From assembly GCF_019192735.1 (NCBI RefSeq), contig NZ_JAHTKP010000002.1:310001-374000 (forward strand): a stretch of 64,000 nucleotides of DNA, in the 5' to 3' direction. Below, piece after piece: positions 25,667-34,675 of the stretch; position 1 is the first letter of the stretch, and each line of letters starts with the position of its first letter. Origin of the DNA: Kitasatospora aureofaciens. Its GTDB lineage: Bacteria > Actinomycetota > Actinomycetes > Streptomycetales > Streptomycetaceae. The translations under genes and the position numbers were made by a program. The notes under the pieces are model-generated. The model was given only the letters and a program-made list of their open reading frames with translations. It did no database searches and had not been told where the DNA came from.

Positions 25667-26838
25667 GCGACGGCCTTCGTGGTGGAGCGGGCGGGGGAGA
25701 ATCGAGTGGGCGCGAACGGCCTTGCGAGCTCGGGGACTTCACCGGTCGCCAGGTACTCGGCGACCAGGTCGGCGGTCACCGGGGCGAGCAGCACGCCGTT
25801 GCGGTAGTGGCCGGTCGCGGCGACCAGTCCGGGGAGTCCGGTCGGCCCGAGCAGCGGGGCGTTGTCCGGCGAGCCCGGCCGCAGCCCGGCCGAGGTCTCC
25901 ACCAGCGGAAGTTCGGTGATGCCCGGGACCAACTCGTGGGCGTCCCGCAGGAGTTCGTACACCCCGCCGGCGGTGACGGTGGTGTCGTAGCCCTGCTCCT
26001 CGGTGGTCGCGCCGATCACCAGCTCGCCGTCCTCGCGCGGCACGAGGTAGAGGTGCCGGCCGCGCACCACCGCGCGGACGTTGCGGGACAGGAACGGCCG
26101 GTACGCCTCGGGGATCCGCAACCGCAGGATCTGCCCCTTCACCGGACGGATCGCCGGGAGCACGCCCTCCGGCAGGCCGGGTAGCAGGTGGCTGTGCGGG
26201 CCGGCGGCGAGGACGACCTGCTCGGCGGTCAGGGTCTCGCCGGTGCCGAGGCGGGCACCGACCGCCCGGCCGTCCTCGACCAGCAACTCGACGGCCTCGG
26301 TGCGGTGCAGCGCGACGTTCGCGCGCTCGCAGGCGGCGAGCAGTGCCTTGAGCAGGCGGCGGCCGTCCACCTGGTGGTCGTCGGCCACGTGCAGGCCGCC
26401 GCGCACGCCGGGGGCGAGCATCGGCTCCAGCTTGCGGGCCTCCCGGCCGGTCAGCCAGGTCGAGTTGAGGCCGAGCCGCTGGTGGAAGGCGTGCAGCTCG
26501 CGCAGTTCCTCGCGGTCGTCGGAGTCCAGTGCGACGGCGAGCGTGCCGCACTGCCGGTAGCCGGTGTCCAGGCCGCCGCTCGCCTCGGTGAGCTCGGCGG
26601 CGAATGCCGCGTACCGCTCGTTCGAGGCCATGCCGAGGCGCAGCAGCGGCTCCTCGCCGTACTGCAGTTCGGTGACCGGGGCGAGCATCCCGGCCGCGAC
26701 CCGGGCGGCCCCGCCGCCGGGGGTGGGATCGACCACGACGACGTTCCCCGGCCCGCGCTGCGCCGCCCGCCAGGCGACGGCGAGGCCGATGATGCCCCCG
26801 CCGATCACCAGCACGTCGGCGTGGGCGCCTGGTGCCAT
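25663..26838 (-). CDS. thiO: Glycine oxidase ThiO
   Basis: A 391-residue FAD-dependent amine oxidase. The dinucleotide-binding VLVIGGGIIGLAVAWRAAQR starts near residue 9; GVRGGLHVADDHQVDGRRLL and the C-terminal GLRPGSPDNAPLLGPT are typical of DAO-family ThiO. It oxidises glycine to dehydroglycine for thiazole synthesis. ATG 26838 has no close ribosome binding site; TTG 26850, four codons upstream, is eight bases from GGGAG at the riboswitch 3' end and may be the true start. It is first gene of the thiOSG operon, stop overlapping thiS. Confidence 0.95.
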   Translation of the reverse strand: MAPGAHADVLVIGGGIIGLAVAWRAAQRGPGNVVVVDPTPGGGAARVAAGMLAPVTELQYGEEPLLRLGMASNERYAAFAAELTEASGGLDTGYRQCGTLAVALDSDDREELRELHAFHQRLGLNSTWLTGREARKLEPMLAPGVRGGLHVADDHQVDGRRLLKALLAACERANVALHRTEAVELLVEDGRAVGARLGTGETLTAEQVVLAAGPHSHLLPGLPEGVLPAIRPVKGQILRLRIPEAYRPFLSRNVRAVVRGRHLYLVPREDGELVIGATTEEQGYDTTVTAGGVYELLRDAHELVPGITELPLVETSAGLRPGSPDNAPLLGPTGLPGLVAATGHYRNGVLLAPVTADLVAEYLATGEVPELARPFAPTRFSPARSTTKAVA

Positions 26839-26856
26839 GCGTGTCAAAGCTGTTTC

Positions 26857-26944
26857 TCCCTTCGCCGGTATGACCCGGATCAGGTTCGGACGGTCGCAGG
26901 CCGTGTCAGCCCGCCTCTCAGCCCGGTACGCCGGGCTCCCGTGA
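26857..26944 (-). promoter_or_regulatory. TPP (thi-box) riboswitch upstream of thiO
   Basis: Read on the minus strand, the conserved elements appear in order: a gcccggcgtaccgggc stem with CTGAGAG, then GACCG, GAACCTGATCCGGGTCATA and CCGGCGAAGGGA. This is the classical thi-box. The GGGAG at its 3' end is the likely thiO ribosome binding site, so thiamine pyrophosphate binding could hide it and block translation. Confidence 0.97.
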
Positions 26945-27043
26945 TGGTGTCCCCACCTTAACTCCGGGGGTTGGCCCGGCCGAAGGCGTGCACGAAGGGT
27001 GGACAGCACCGGCCGGGGTCGGAGGGGTGGAGGGGCCGCTGAG

Positions 27044-27049
27044 TACAGT
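27044..27049 (+). promoter_or_regulatory. -10 box of FAD reductase gene (leaderless spacing)
   Basis: TACAGT ends six bases before GTG 27056. It overlaps tgagtac, a half-site like that of the MacR box, but the second half is missing. Confidence 0.5.
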
Positions 27050-27055
27050 GACGAC

Positions 27056-28252
27056 GTGGCAGAGCAGAGCGGAACGGATCAGGTGGTCGTCGTCGGGGCC
27101 GGGCTGGCGGGGGCGCAGTGTGCCCTGGGGCTGCGGCGGGGCGGGTGGCAGGGGCGGATCGTCCTGGTCGGCGAGGAGCCGCACGCGCCGTACGACCGGC
27201 CGCCGCTCTCCAAGGACGTCCTGCTCGGCAAGACCGACGCCACCACCCTCGACATCGACTTCCCGCACCTCGGCATCGAGCTGCTCACCGGCCGCCGCGC
27301 CACCGGCCTCACCCCGGGCGTGCTGCACACCGACGACGGCGACCTGCCGTACACCGCGCTGGTGATCGCCACCGGCGCCGCCCCGCGCGCCCTGCCCGGC
27401 GCCGAGCGCGCGCACCTGCTGCACACCCTGGACGACGCGCTGGTCCTGCGCGCCCTGCTCCGGCCCGGCCTGCGCCTGGTGCTGGTCGGCGCGGGCTGGA
27501 TCGGCGCGGAGGTGTCCACCGCCGCCCGCGCGGCCGGCTGCGAGGTGACCGTCGTCGAGGCGGGCCCCGCGCCCGTGCCCGGCGCGCTGCCGACCGAGAT
27601 CGGTGCGGCGATGGCCGCCTGGTACGCCGAGGCGGGCGTGGACCTGCGCTGCGGGGTCGGCGTCGCCGCGGTCCAGCCGGGCGCGGTGCTGCTGGCGGAC
27701 GGCTCGCACCTGCCGGCCGACGAGGTGGTGGTCGGCATCGGCGCCCGGCCCGCGACCGGGTGGCTGGACGGCTCGGGCGTCGAGCTGGACGCAGCCGGCG
27801 CCGTCCTGGTGGACGAGCGTCTGCGCACCACCCTGCCGGGCGTGTTCGCGGCGGGCGACTGCGTCAGCTACCCGTCCGTCCGCGCCGGAGCCCGGCTGGC
27901 CGTCCAGCACTGGGACCACGCGCTGCAGTCCGGCGAGGCGGTGGCCGCCTCCGTCCTCGGGGCGGACGCGCCGTACGACCCCGTGCCGTACTTCTGGTCG
28001 GAGCAGTTCGGCCGCATGGTGCAGTACGCCGGCCGGCACGCCGAGGGCGACGAGCTGCTGTGGCGCGGCTCACCGCAGGACCCGTCCTGGTCGGCGCTCT
28101 GGCTGCGCGACGGCGTGCCGAGCGCGCTGCTGGCCGTGGACCGCCCGCGCGACCTCACCCAGGGCCGGCGGCTGATCGAGCGCGGCACCGCGCTGGACCC
28201 GGTCCGGGCGGCGGACCCGTCGGTGCCGCTGAAATCGGCGGTCGCGGGGTAG
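27056..28252 (+). CDS. NAD(P)/FAD-dependent ferredoxin-reductase-like oxidoreductase
   Basis: A 398-residue two-dinucleotide-fold reductase. FAD motif VVVVGAGLAGAQCALGLRRG; ATG-type VIATGAAPR; NAD(P) motif LVLVGAGWIGAEVSTAARAAG; second FAD motif VFAAGDCVSYP; a C-terminal reductase domain with PYFWSEQFGRMVQYAG. These enzymes pass electrons from NAD(P)H to small ferredoxins for cytochrome P450 or dioxygenase systems; no partner is encoded nearby, so the substrate is open. GTG 27056 is preferred over ATG 26999 because a -10 box lies six bases before it and the FAD motif follows closely. Confidence 0.92.
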   Translation: MAEQSGTDQVVVVGAGLAGAQCALGLRRGGWQGRIVLVGEEPHAPYDRPPLSKDVLLGKTDATTLDIDFPHLGIELLTGRRATGLTPGVLHTDDGDLPYTALVIATGAAPRALPGAERAHLLHTLDDALVLRALLRPGLRLVLVGAGWIGAEVSTAARAAGCEVTVVEAGPAPVPGALPTEIGAAMAAWYAEAGVDLRCGVGVAAVQPGAVLLADGSHLPADEVVVGIGARPATGWLDGSGVELDAAGAVLVDERLRTTLPGVFAAGDCVSYPSVRAGARLAVQHWDHALQSGEAVAASVLGADAPYDPVPYFWSEQFGRMVQYAGRHAEGDELLWRGSPQDPSWSALWLRDGVPSALLAVDRPRDLTQGRRLIERGTALDPVRAADPSVPLKSAVAG

Positions 28253-28294
28253 CGGCTGGTGCGCGGCGGGCTGTGGAAGTGGCAGTCTGGTGGC

Positions 28295-28660
28295 GTGAGT
28301 GAGATCGAAAGCAAGATTGAAGCCCTGGTCCCCGAGTGGATGTACCTGCCCGACATCTCGGAGCAGTGGGGGGTGCGCGTCACCGAGGTGCGCGACCTGG
28401 TCCGCAGCGGGGGCCTGATCGCCGTCCGGCGGGGCCCGAACAAGTCGCTGCAGGTCCCTGCGGCGTTCATTGACGGCCAGGGGCTGGTCAAGCACCTGTC
28501 CGGCACCCTGACCGTGCTGCGCGACTGCGGGTACAGCGACGTGGAGATCCTGGAGTGGCTCTTCACCGAGGACCCGTCGCTGCCCGGCAGCCCGATCCAG
28601 GCGCTGCGGGAGAACCGCGGCACCGAGGTCAAGCGCCGCGCCCAGGCGATGCTGATCTGA
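28295..28660 (+). CDS. Rv2175c-family helix-turn-helix DNA-binding protein
   Basis: A 121-residue protein: [20 protein letters not shown] (winged helix-turn-helix), [17 protein letters not shown], then [22 protein letters not shown] and a C-terminal helix. It matches the Rv2175c family, DNA-binding proteins phosphorylated by PknL in M. tuberculosis (as recalled). GTG 28295 is preferred; CAGTCT lies six bases before it, so it may be leaderless. The N-terminus has no Thr before residue 29, so the Thr phosphosite reported for the mycobacterial N-terminus appears absent. Its stop overlaps the thiE start (TGATG). Confidence 0.88.
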   Translation: MSEIESKIEALVPEWMYLPDISEQWGVRVTEVRDLVRSGGLIAVRRGPNKSLQVPAAFIDGQGLVKHLSGTLTVLRDCGYSDVEILEWLFTEDPSLPGSPIQALRENRGTEVKRRAQAMLI

Positions 28661-29310
28661 TGGCGGCGGACACGCCGCGTCAGCGGTTCGCCGACGCCCG
28701 GCTCTACCTGTGCACCGACGCCCGCCGGGAGCAGGGCGACCTCGCCGAGTTCCTGGACGCGGCGCTGGCCGGAGGGGTGGACATCGTCCAGCTCCGCGAC
28801 AAGGGCCTGGAAGCGAAGCAGGAACTGGAGGCCCTGGAGGTCTTCGCGGACGCCTGCCGCCGCCACGGCAAGCTGCTGGCGGTCAACGACCGCGCCGACG
28901 TCGCCCACGCGGCCCGGCCGGACGTGCTGCACCTCGGGCAGGACGACCTGCCGGTGCCCGCCGCCCGGGCGATCCTCGGCGACGACGTGCTGATCGGCCG
29001 GTCCTGCCACGCCGAGTCCGAGGTGGACGCGGCGATCGCCGAGCCCGGTGTGGACTACTTCTGCACCGGCCCGGTCTGGCCGACGCCGACCAAGCCGGGC
29101 CGCCCGGCGCCGGGCCTCGGCCTGGTCTCGTACGCGGCGAAGCAGCCCACCGACCGGCCGTGGTTCGCCATCGGCGGCATCGACCTGGGCAACCTCGACG
29201 AGGTGCTGGCGGCCGGTGCCCGCCGGATCGTCGTGGTGCGCGCCATCACCGCCGCGGCGGACCCGCGGGCGGCCGCCGCCGAGCTGTCCCGGCGGCTGCG
29301 CTCGGCCTGA
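28660..29310 (+). CDS. thiE: Thiamine-phosphate synthase
   Basis: A 216-residue TIM barrel: [33 protein letters not shown] (pyrophosphate and pyrimidine site), [32 protein letters not shown] and [17 protein letters not shown], with [20 protein letters not shown] at the phosphate site. It joins hydroxymethylpyrimidine pyrophosphate and thiazole phosphate. ATG 28660 overlaps the upstream stop, so it is translated with the DNA-binding protein and not with the riboswitch-controlled thiOSG operon on the opposite strand. Confidence 0.96.
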   Translation: MAADTPRQRFADARLYLCTDARREQGDLAEFLDAALAGGVDIVQLRDKGLEAKQELEALEVFADACRRHGKLLAVNDRADVAHAARPDVLHLGQDDLPVPAARAILGDDVLIGRSCHAESEVDAAIAEPGVDYFCTGPVWPTPTKPGRPAPGLGLVSYAAKQPTDRPWFAIGGIDLGNLDEVLAAGARRIVVVRAITAAADPRAAAAELSRRLRSA

Positions 29311-29350
29311 CCCTGTCCGGGGCCGCCGCCGTTCCCAGTACTCCGGTGCT

Positions 29351-30457
29351 TCAGTACTTGCGGACGGTGGCGGCCTCGGCCAGCGCCAGCAGCACCGCGC
29401 GGGCCTGCTCGTCCGCCAGCGGCGCCGCCGCCAGCGCGGCCAGCGCCTGCCGCATCAGCTCGTCGATCCGGCGCTCCACCAGCTCCGGCGCCCCGCTCCG
29501 CGCGACCAGCTCGCGCAGCCCGGCGACCTCCTCCGTCGCCAGGTCGGGCGCGCCGAGCCGCTCGTCCAGGTGCCGCGCGTCGGCGGCCGGCAGCCCGCGC
29601 ATCGCGTGCGCGACCAGCAGTGTGCGCTTGCCCTCGCGCAGATCGTCCCCGGCCGGCTTGCCGGTGACCGCCGGGTCCCCGAAGACGCCGAGCAGGTCGT
29701 CCCGCAGCTGGAACGCCTCGCCCAGCGGCAGCCCGAACGCCCCGTACGCCTCGACCAGGTCCGGCCCGGCGCCGGCCAGCAGCGCGCCGACCTGCAGCGG
29801 GCGCTCGATCGTGTACTTCGCCGACTTGTAGTGCAGCACCGTCTGCGCCCGGTCCAGCGCGCCCTCGTCCGCCGAGTCGCCGGCCACCGGCTCCAGCACG
29901 TCCAGGTACTGGCCGACCATGACCTCGGTGCGCATCAGGTCGAACACCGGCTTGGCGGCCAGGACGGCGGCCGGCTCCAGTCCGGAGCGCAGGAACAGCT
30001 CGTCGCACCAGATCAGCAGCAGGTCGCCGAGCAGGACCGCGGCCGAGGCGCCGTACTGCTCGCGGTCGCCGCGCCAGCCGCTCGTGCGGTGCAGCGCCTC
30101 GAAGCGGCGGTGGATGGAGGGCAGGCCGCGGCGGGTGTCGCTGCGGTCCATCAGGTCGTCGTGGACGAGGGCGCTCGCCTGGAGCAGCTCCAGGGCCGCC
30201 GCCGCGTTGGCTATCCCCTCGCCGCCGGCCGCCCCGCCGGCGCCGCGCCAGCCCCAGTAGCAGAAGGCGGGGCGCAGCCGCTTGCCGCCGTCCAGCAGGA
30301 AGTCGCGCAGGGCGTCGGCGGCGGGCACCAGCTGGGGCGAGATCTTGCCGAGCAGAACGGACTGGCCGTCCATGAACGCGGCGAGGGCGGCGTTGACGCG
30401 CGCGCGGACGTCCTCCACGTCAATGGGGTTGGCCGGCCGGTTGCTGGACGAGGTCAC
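29351..30457 (-). CDS. Polyprenyl (geranylgeranyl-type) diphosphate synthase
   Basis: A 368-residue all-helical prenyltransferase. The first aspartate-rich motif is ALVHDDLMDRSDTRRG (DDxxD), the second FQLRDDLLGVFGD; GKRLRPAFCYWG binds the isopentenyl substrate and GDDLREGKRT follows the second motif. The residues before the first motif (LELLQASALV) suggest a C15-C20 product, but chain length is inferred. GTG 30457 follows GGAG. Position matches IdsA2 (Rv2173) beside metF. It is divergent from metF and convergent with thiE; there are no carotenoid synthase genes next to it. Confidence 0.93.
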   Translation of the reverse strand: MTSSSNRPANPIDVEDVRARVNAALAAFMDGQSVLLGKISPQLVPAADALRDFLLDGGKRLRPAFCYWGWRGAGGAAGGEGIANAAAALELLQASALVHDDLMDRSDTRRGLPSIHRRFEALHRTSGWRGDREQYGASAAVLLGDLLLIWCDELFLRSGLEPAAVLAAKPVFDLMRTEVMVGQYLDVLEPVAGDSADEGALDRAQTVLHYKSAKYTIERPLQVGALLAGAGPDLVEAYGAFGLPLGEAFQLRDDLLGVFGDPAVTGKPAGDDLREGKRTLLVAHAMRGLPAADARHLDERLGAPDLATEEVAGLRELVARSGAPELVERRIDELMRQALAALAAAPLADEQARAVLLALAEAATVRKY

Positions 30458-30620
30458 GATGAGGCTCCGCTGGTTCGCTGGGGGTGCAGCAAGCGTAGCG
30501 GGGCAGCCGGGAACACCCGTGCGAGCAGGGCGGCCGGGGCCGCCGGGGCGGAAGCGGAAGGCCGTCCACTGCTTGTCTCAATCCGTGGAACCGAGTTGTC
30601 GCCGTGCTTCGACCGCCGGA

Positions 30621-30626
30621 TAACCT
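30621..30626 (+). promoter_or_regulatory. -10 box of metF (leaderless spacing)
   Basis: TAACCT ends six bases before ATG 30633. A possible -35, TTGTCG at 30596, has a 19-base spacer. No Shine-Dalgarno sequence. Confidence 0.5.
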
Positions 30627-30632
30627 GCCAGC

Positions 30633-31547
30633 ATGGCACTCGGCATCGCTTCCACCAGGCCGGACCGCGCGTTGACGGTCCGCGAGCTGCTGGCGGCCGG
30701 AAAGCGGTCCTTCTCCTTCGAGTTCATGCCCCCGCGTACCGAGGTCGGCGAGCAGAAGCTCTGGGACGCCATCCGGCGGCTCGAACCGCTCGACCCGAAC
30801 TTCGTCTGCATGACCTACGGCGCCGGCGGCTCCTCGCGCGAGCGCACCGTCAACATGGTCGGCCGGATCGCCACCGAGACCACGCTGACGCCGGTCGCCC
30901 ACCTGACCGCGGTCGACCACTCCGTCGCCGAGCTGCGCAACATCATCGGCCAGTACGCCGACCAGGGCGTCCGCAACGTCCTCGCGGTCCGCGGCGACCC
31001 GCCCGGCGACCCGATGGGCGAGTGGGTCAGGCACCCGGAGGGCGTCACCTACGCGTACGAGCTGGTCGAGCTGATCAAGGGCATCGGCGACTTCTGCGTC
31101 GGCGTCGCGGCCTCGCCGAACATGCACCCGCGCTCGACCGACTGGGACGACGACATCCGGCACTTCGTCGCGAAGGTCCGCGCGGGCGCCGACTACGCGA
31201 TCACCCAGATGTTCTTCGAGGTCGACGACTACCTGCGGCTGCGCGACCGGGTGACGGCCGCCGGCTGCGAGACGCCGATCATCCCGGAGATCATGCCGGT
31301 CACCAACGCCAAGCAGCTGGAGCGCTTCCCGCAGCTCAGCGGCTCGGCCTTCCCGCCCGCGCTGGAGGCCCGGCTGCGGGCGGCGATCGACGACCCGGCG
31401 GCGCTGCGCGCGATCGGCATGGAGCACGCCACCGCGATGGCCGAACGCCTCCTCGCCGAGGGCGCGCCCGGCCTGCACTTCATCACGCTCAACCACTCGA
31501 CGGCGACGCTGGAGATCTACCAGAACCTCGGCCTGCACCGGCGCTGA
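30633..31547 (+). CDS. metF: Methylenetetrahydrofolate reductase
   Basis: A 304-residue TIM barrel with [60 protein letters not shown] (folate site, Asp) and [16 protein letters not shown]. It reduces 5,10-methylene- to 5-methyl-tetrahydrofolate for methionine synthesis, with FAD as cofactor. ATG 30633 is probably leaderless, with the -10 six bases upstream. By position it corresponds to Rv2172c. A terminator-like hairpin follows. Confidence 0.96.
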   Translation: MALGIASTRPDRALTVRELLAAGKRSFSFEFMPPRTEVGEQKLWDAIRRLEPLDPNFVCMTYGAGGSSRERTVNMVGRIATETTLTPVAHLTAVDHSVAELRNIIGQYADQGVRNVLAVRGDPPGDPMGEWVRHPEGVTYAYELVELIKGIGDFCVGVAASPNMHPRSTDWDDDIRHFVAKVRAGADYAITQMFFEVDDYLRLRDRVTAAGCETPIIPEIMPVTNAKQLERFPQLSGSAFPPALEARLRAAIDDPAALRAIGMEHATAMAERLLAEGAPGLHFITLNHSTATLEIYQNLGLHRR

Positions 31548-31570
31548 GCGTCCGTCCCGGGTGTTCACGG

Positions 31571-31598
31571 GCCCGTCACCGTCCCGACGGTGGCGGGC
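31571..31598 (+). terminator. Terminator-like hairpin after metF
   Basis: gcccgtcaccgt (31571-31582) pairs with acggtggcgggc (31587-31598) with one G-U, 4-base loop. There is no T-run. Confidence 0.65.
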
Positions 31599-31720
31599 TC
31601 GGTCGTGTGCCCCCGGGGTCACGGACTGCGGGAACGCAATGCGGTGCCCCGGCCGTTGAACCGGTACAGTCGCCGCACACGCGCGGCGCGCGCGGGCACG
31701 CGACTGGAGGTAGCGGGCGG

Positions 31721-32581
31721 ATGGGCATCGGATACCTGCTGCTGTACGCCGCGTTGGCGGTGGTGGCGCTCTGGCTGGTGGCCGAGCTGCTGCTCCAGAA
31801 CCGGGCCCCGCTGCACTGGCGCGGCCTCGCGCTGGTCGGTTTCCTCGGGGTGGCCGGCGGGATGGTCCTCGGGTCCGTCCCGGTGATCGGCACCGGCGCG
31901 GCGATGTTCGCGGTCGGCCAGACCTTCGTCACCCTCTCGGTCAAGCGCGGCTACACGGGCGGCTGGTCGCTGCGCAAGGCCGACGGCAGCCTGCCCGGCC
32001 CGCTCGCCAAGGTGCCGCTGCTCGGCGCGCTCACCGGCGGTGCCGCAGTGGTGGCCGCCGTCGGGGCCGCCGACAAGCGGATCGGCGAGGTCAGCGCCGT
32101 CGAGGAGCCCCCGGCGCCCGCCCCGGCCGCCGAGGCCGTCCCGGAGGTCGAGCAGACCGCGGCCTTCGAGATGCAGGAGCTCGCTGCGGACGGCGTCTAC
32201 ACGCCCGGGTACTACGAGCAGCAGCAGCCGCAGGACCCGTACGCCGAGGCCTACCAGTCCGGCTACGACACCGCGCAGCAGCAGCCGTCCTACGACCAGC
32301 AGCAGTGGCAGACGCAGCAGCAGCCCGCCTTCGCGTACGACCAGGGCTACGGCACCTACCAGCAGCAGCCCGACCCGTACGGCGGCTACCAGCAGCAGGA
32401 CCAGTACGCGGGCTACCAGCAGCAGCAACAGCAGCCCGCCTGGGACCCCAACGTCCAGCAGCAGCAATGGCAGCACCCCGACCAGCAGCACCAGCAGCAG
32501 CACCAGCAGGGCATCCCGCAGCAGCCGACCTACGAGCACGGCTACGGCTACCAGCAGCAGAACACCTGGCACCAGGGCTGA
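31721..32581 (+). CDS. Membrane protein with Gln/Tyr-rich low-complexity tail
   Basis: A 286-residue protein of no named family I recognise. The N-terminal ~75 residues have two or three hydrophobic segments (YLLLYAALAVVALWLVAELL, GLALVGFLGVAGGMVLG), a GGWSLRKADGSLPGPLAKVP loop follows, then an Ala/Pro/Glu stretch. From about residue 165 the rest is dominated by Gln, Tyr, Gly and Pro (for example QQQQQQPAWDPNVQQQQ), a prion-like disordered tail facing the cytoplasm by inference. ATG 31721 follows CTGGAGG. It lies downstream of metF in its own unit; TACAGT at 31664 may be a -10. Such tails often drive clustering, but function is unknown. Confidence 0.8.
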   Translation: MGIGYLLLYAALAVVALWLVAELLLQNRAPLHWRGLALVGFLGVAGGMVLGSVPVIGTGAAMFAVGQTFVTLSVKRGYTGGWSLRKADGSLPGPLAKVPLLGALTGGAAVVAAVGAADKRIGEVSAVEEPPAPAPAAEAVPEVEQTAAFEMQELAADGVYTPGYYEQQQPQDPYAEAYQSGYDTAQQQPSYDQQQWQTQQQPAFAYDQGYGTYQQQPDPYGGYQQQDQYAGYQQQQQQPAWDPNVQQQQWQHPDQQHQQQHQQGIPQQPTYEHGYGYQQQNTWHQG

Positions 32582-32588
32582 CGCGCCT

Positions 32589-34031
32589 CTACGCCGGGCC
32601 GATCAGGTTGGCCGTGATGCAGGCCGACATGCCGACGCGGGCGAGTCCGCCGCCGGGGTGGGCGGCGCCGCCGATCAGGTAGTGGCCGGGGGCGTCCTCG
32701 GTCGGGGCCTGGAGGAAGGTGCCGTGGGCGCCGGCCAGGGCGGGGCGCGGGACGGAGCCGAACGGGGAGCCGGTCTCGCGCCGGGTGTCCGCCGGGGTGC
32801 GGACCACCCGCCACAGCACGCGGTCGGCGAGGCCGAGGCCGGCCGCGTCCGCGTGGGCGATCATCCGGTCGGCGAAGCGGTCGGCGACTCCGGGTTCCGT
32901 CCAGTCGAAGCCCCCGGCCGGGGCGGTCGCGGTCAGGACGGCCGTCTCGTGGCCCGCGGGGTGCAGCGAGGGGTCGTCCGGGCGCAGCACCTGGACGGTC
33001 GGGCGGTCGGCGAGCGGGGCGCCCTCGCCGAAGATGCCGGCGAGTTCGGCGGCCGGGTCCGCCGCGTGGACGACCGTGCGGTGCACGGTGCCCGCCGGGC
33101 GCTCCCCGCGCAGCGCGAGCAGCACCACGACGCGGCCGGGGACCGGTTCGGTGGGGTTCTGCGCCTTGGCGGGCACAGCGGAGAGCACCACGTCCGCCTC
33201 GATCGGGCCGGCCGTCGTGTCGATCCCGCACACCAGGCCGTCCTTTTCGAGCACCGTCTCGAACCGGGTGTCGAAGCGGAACTCCACCCGGCGCTGCTCA
33301 CAGCGCCGGTACACCGCGTCCGCCAGCGCGCGCAGGCCGCCCCTGACGTACCAGACGCCGAAGGACTGCTCCATGTACGGCAGCACGGTGGCCCCGGCCG
33401 GGGCGGTGCGCGGGTCGAAGCCGAAGCGCAGCGCGTGTTCGTGCAGCAGGGCGGTCAGGCCGGGGTGGCCGCCGAGTTCGCGGGCGGCGACGTCGGCGAG
33501 CGTCCAGCGGCCGGACGGCCGCAGCCGGGCGAGGCCGCGCCGGGGCGGGCCGGGGTACGGGTCGGTGCGCAGCGGCTTGGTGTCGGCCGGGAGCGGCTCC
33601 TCCAGCAGCGGGCGGCGGGTGGCCTCCCAGACCGTCCGGCCGCGGTTCATCACCGCGTTCCAGAGGGCGCCGGAGCCGGCGCCGAAGGTGGCGTCCAGGG
33701 CCTGGCTGACGCCGCCGCGCGAGGCGTTGGGCAGGGTGAGGCCGGTGCCGTCCCGGAACAGGTGCCGACTCTCCGGGTCCACCGGGGCCAGGTCGACCAG
33801 CTGCTCCAGCGGCTCCTTGCCGGTCTTCAGCGCGAGGTCGCGGTAGACGGCGGGGAGGGTGAGCAGGCCCGGGCCGGTGTCGAAGGCGAAGCCGTCGCGC
33901 TCGTACCGGCCGACCATGCCCCCGTACGTGCCGCTCGCCTCGCAGACCGTCACCCGGTGTCCGAGGGTCGCCAGCCGGGAGGCCGCCGCGAGCCCGCTCA
34001 TTCCTGCGCCGATGATGACGATCCGTGCCAT
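32589..34031 (-). CDS. Phytoene-desaturase-like FAD-dependent oxidoreductase (CrtI-type)
   Basis: A 480-residue flavin amine oxidase/CrtI-fold protein: IVIIGAGMSGLAAASRLATLGHRVTVCEAS (FAD-binding, glycines near 8-13), GTYGGMVGRYERDGFAFDTGP, a middle substrate domain, and the C-terminal FAD motif GHYLIGGAAHPGGGLARVGMSA. This C-terminal motif is typical of CrtI and related isoprenoid oxidoreductases. No phytoene synthase is adjacent, though a prenyl synthase lies 2 kb away; the substrate is unproven. ATG 34031 is chosen for the FAD motif; the frame is open much further but without homologous sequence. TAGGAT lies eight bases before the ATG. Confidence 0.85.
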   Translation of the reverse strand: MARIVIIGAGMSGLAAASRLATLGHRVTVCEASGTYGGMVGRYERDGFAFDTGPGLLTLPAVYRDLALKTGKEPLEQLVDLAPVDPESRHLFRDGTGLTLPNASRGGVSQALDATFGAGSGALWNAVMNRGRTVWEATRRPLLEEPLPADTKPLRTDPYPGPPRRGLARLRPSGRWTLADVAARELGGHPGLTALLHEHALRFGFDPRTAPAGATVLPYMEQSFGVWYVRGGLRALADAVYRRCEQRRVEFRFDTRFETVLEKDGLVCGIDTTAGPIEADVVLSAVPAKAQNPTEPVPGRVVVLLALRGERPAGTVHRTVVHAADPAAELAGIFGEGAPLADRPTVQVLRPDDPSLHPAGHETAVLTATAPAGGFDWTEPGVADRFADRMIAHADAAGLGLADRVLWRVVRTPADTRRETGSPFGSVPRPALAGAHGTFLQAPTEDAPGHYLIGGAAHPGGGLARVGMSACITANLIGPA

Positions 34032-34054
34032 GGGACCCGATCCTATGGCTGGTC

Positions 34055-34675
34055 CTAGGCCTGACCGGCGTACACCCCTTCCGCCGCCCGGGCGCGGGCG
34101 GCCTTGCGCTCGCGGCGGCGGGCCCGGAACGCGCGGATCCTGTTGATCGCGAACCAGACCAGCAGCAGGCCGACCGCCAGCAGCACGGCGGCGATCGAGG
34201 CGGCCAGCCAGGGGTGGAAGATCGCCAGGGTGACCAGGCCGGCCACCGACAGGTCCTCGGCCAGGCTCACCGCGATGTTGCTGGCCGGCTCGGGCGAGGT
34301 GTTGACGGCCATCCGCAGCGAGGCCTTCACCAGGTGGCTGACCAGCGCCGTCGTGCCGCCCATCGCGCCCGCCGCGACCTCGCCGAGCGAGCCCGGGTGG
34401 GTGCTCGCGATCAGCGCGCCGACGGTGGCGCCCGCGATCGGCCGGATCACGGTGTGGACGACGTCCCAGACGCTGTCCACGTACGGGATCTTGTCGGCCA
34501 CCGCCTCCAGGAGGAACAGCACGGCCGCCGCGATCAGGACGTCGGTGCGCTCCAGCACGGGTGGGACCGACTCCGCGCCCCCGAACCGGCCCAGCAGCCC
34601 GAGCAGCAGCACCACCGCGTACGCGTTGATGCCACTGGCCAGTCCGCTGGTGAAGATCAGCGGCAGGATCGTCAT
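34055..34675 (-). CDS. DUF4126-type integral membrane protein
   Basis: A 206-residue membrane protein with five or six hydrophobic segments: ILPLIFTSGLASGINAYAVVLLLGLLGR, a VLIAAAVLFLLEAVADKIPY helix with internal acidic and basic residues, then RPIAGATVGALIASTHPG, and a C-terminal LAASIAAVLLAVGLLLVWFAI with a very basic tail. The SGINAY start and DKIPY/DSVWD motif match DUF4126 (pattern recall). Function unknown. ATG 34675 follows GAGGAGGGG. A MacR-box-like palindrome lies 110-125 bases upstream, so MacRS may control it. Confidence 0.83.
   Translation of the reverse strand: MTILPLIFTSGLASGINAYAVVLLLGLLGRFGGAESVPPVLERTDVLIAAAVLFLLEAVADKIPYVDSVWDVVHTVIRPIAGATVGALIASTHPGSLGEVAAGAMGGTTALVSHLVKASLRMAVNTSPEPASNIAVSLAEDLSVAGLVTLAIFHPWLAASIAAVLLAVGLLLVWFAINRIRAFRARRRERKAARARAAEGVYAGQA

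Noticed and set aside
27041..27056. tgagtac half-site before the FAD reductase gene as a second MacR box
   Set aside because: The second half of the palindrome is missing (tgacgac).
29351..34031. Carotenoid cluster suggested by the prenyl synthase and the CrtI-like gene
   Set aside because: The two genes are not contiguous, no phytoene synthase or cyclase is present, and both sit in conserved core synteny.
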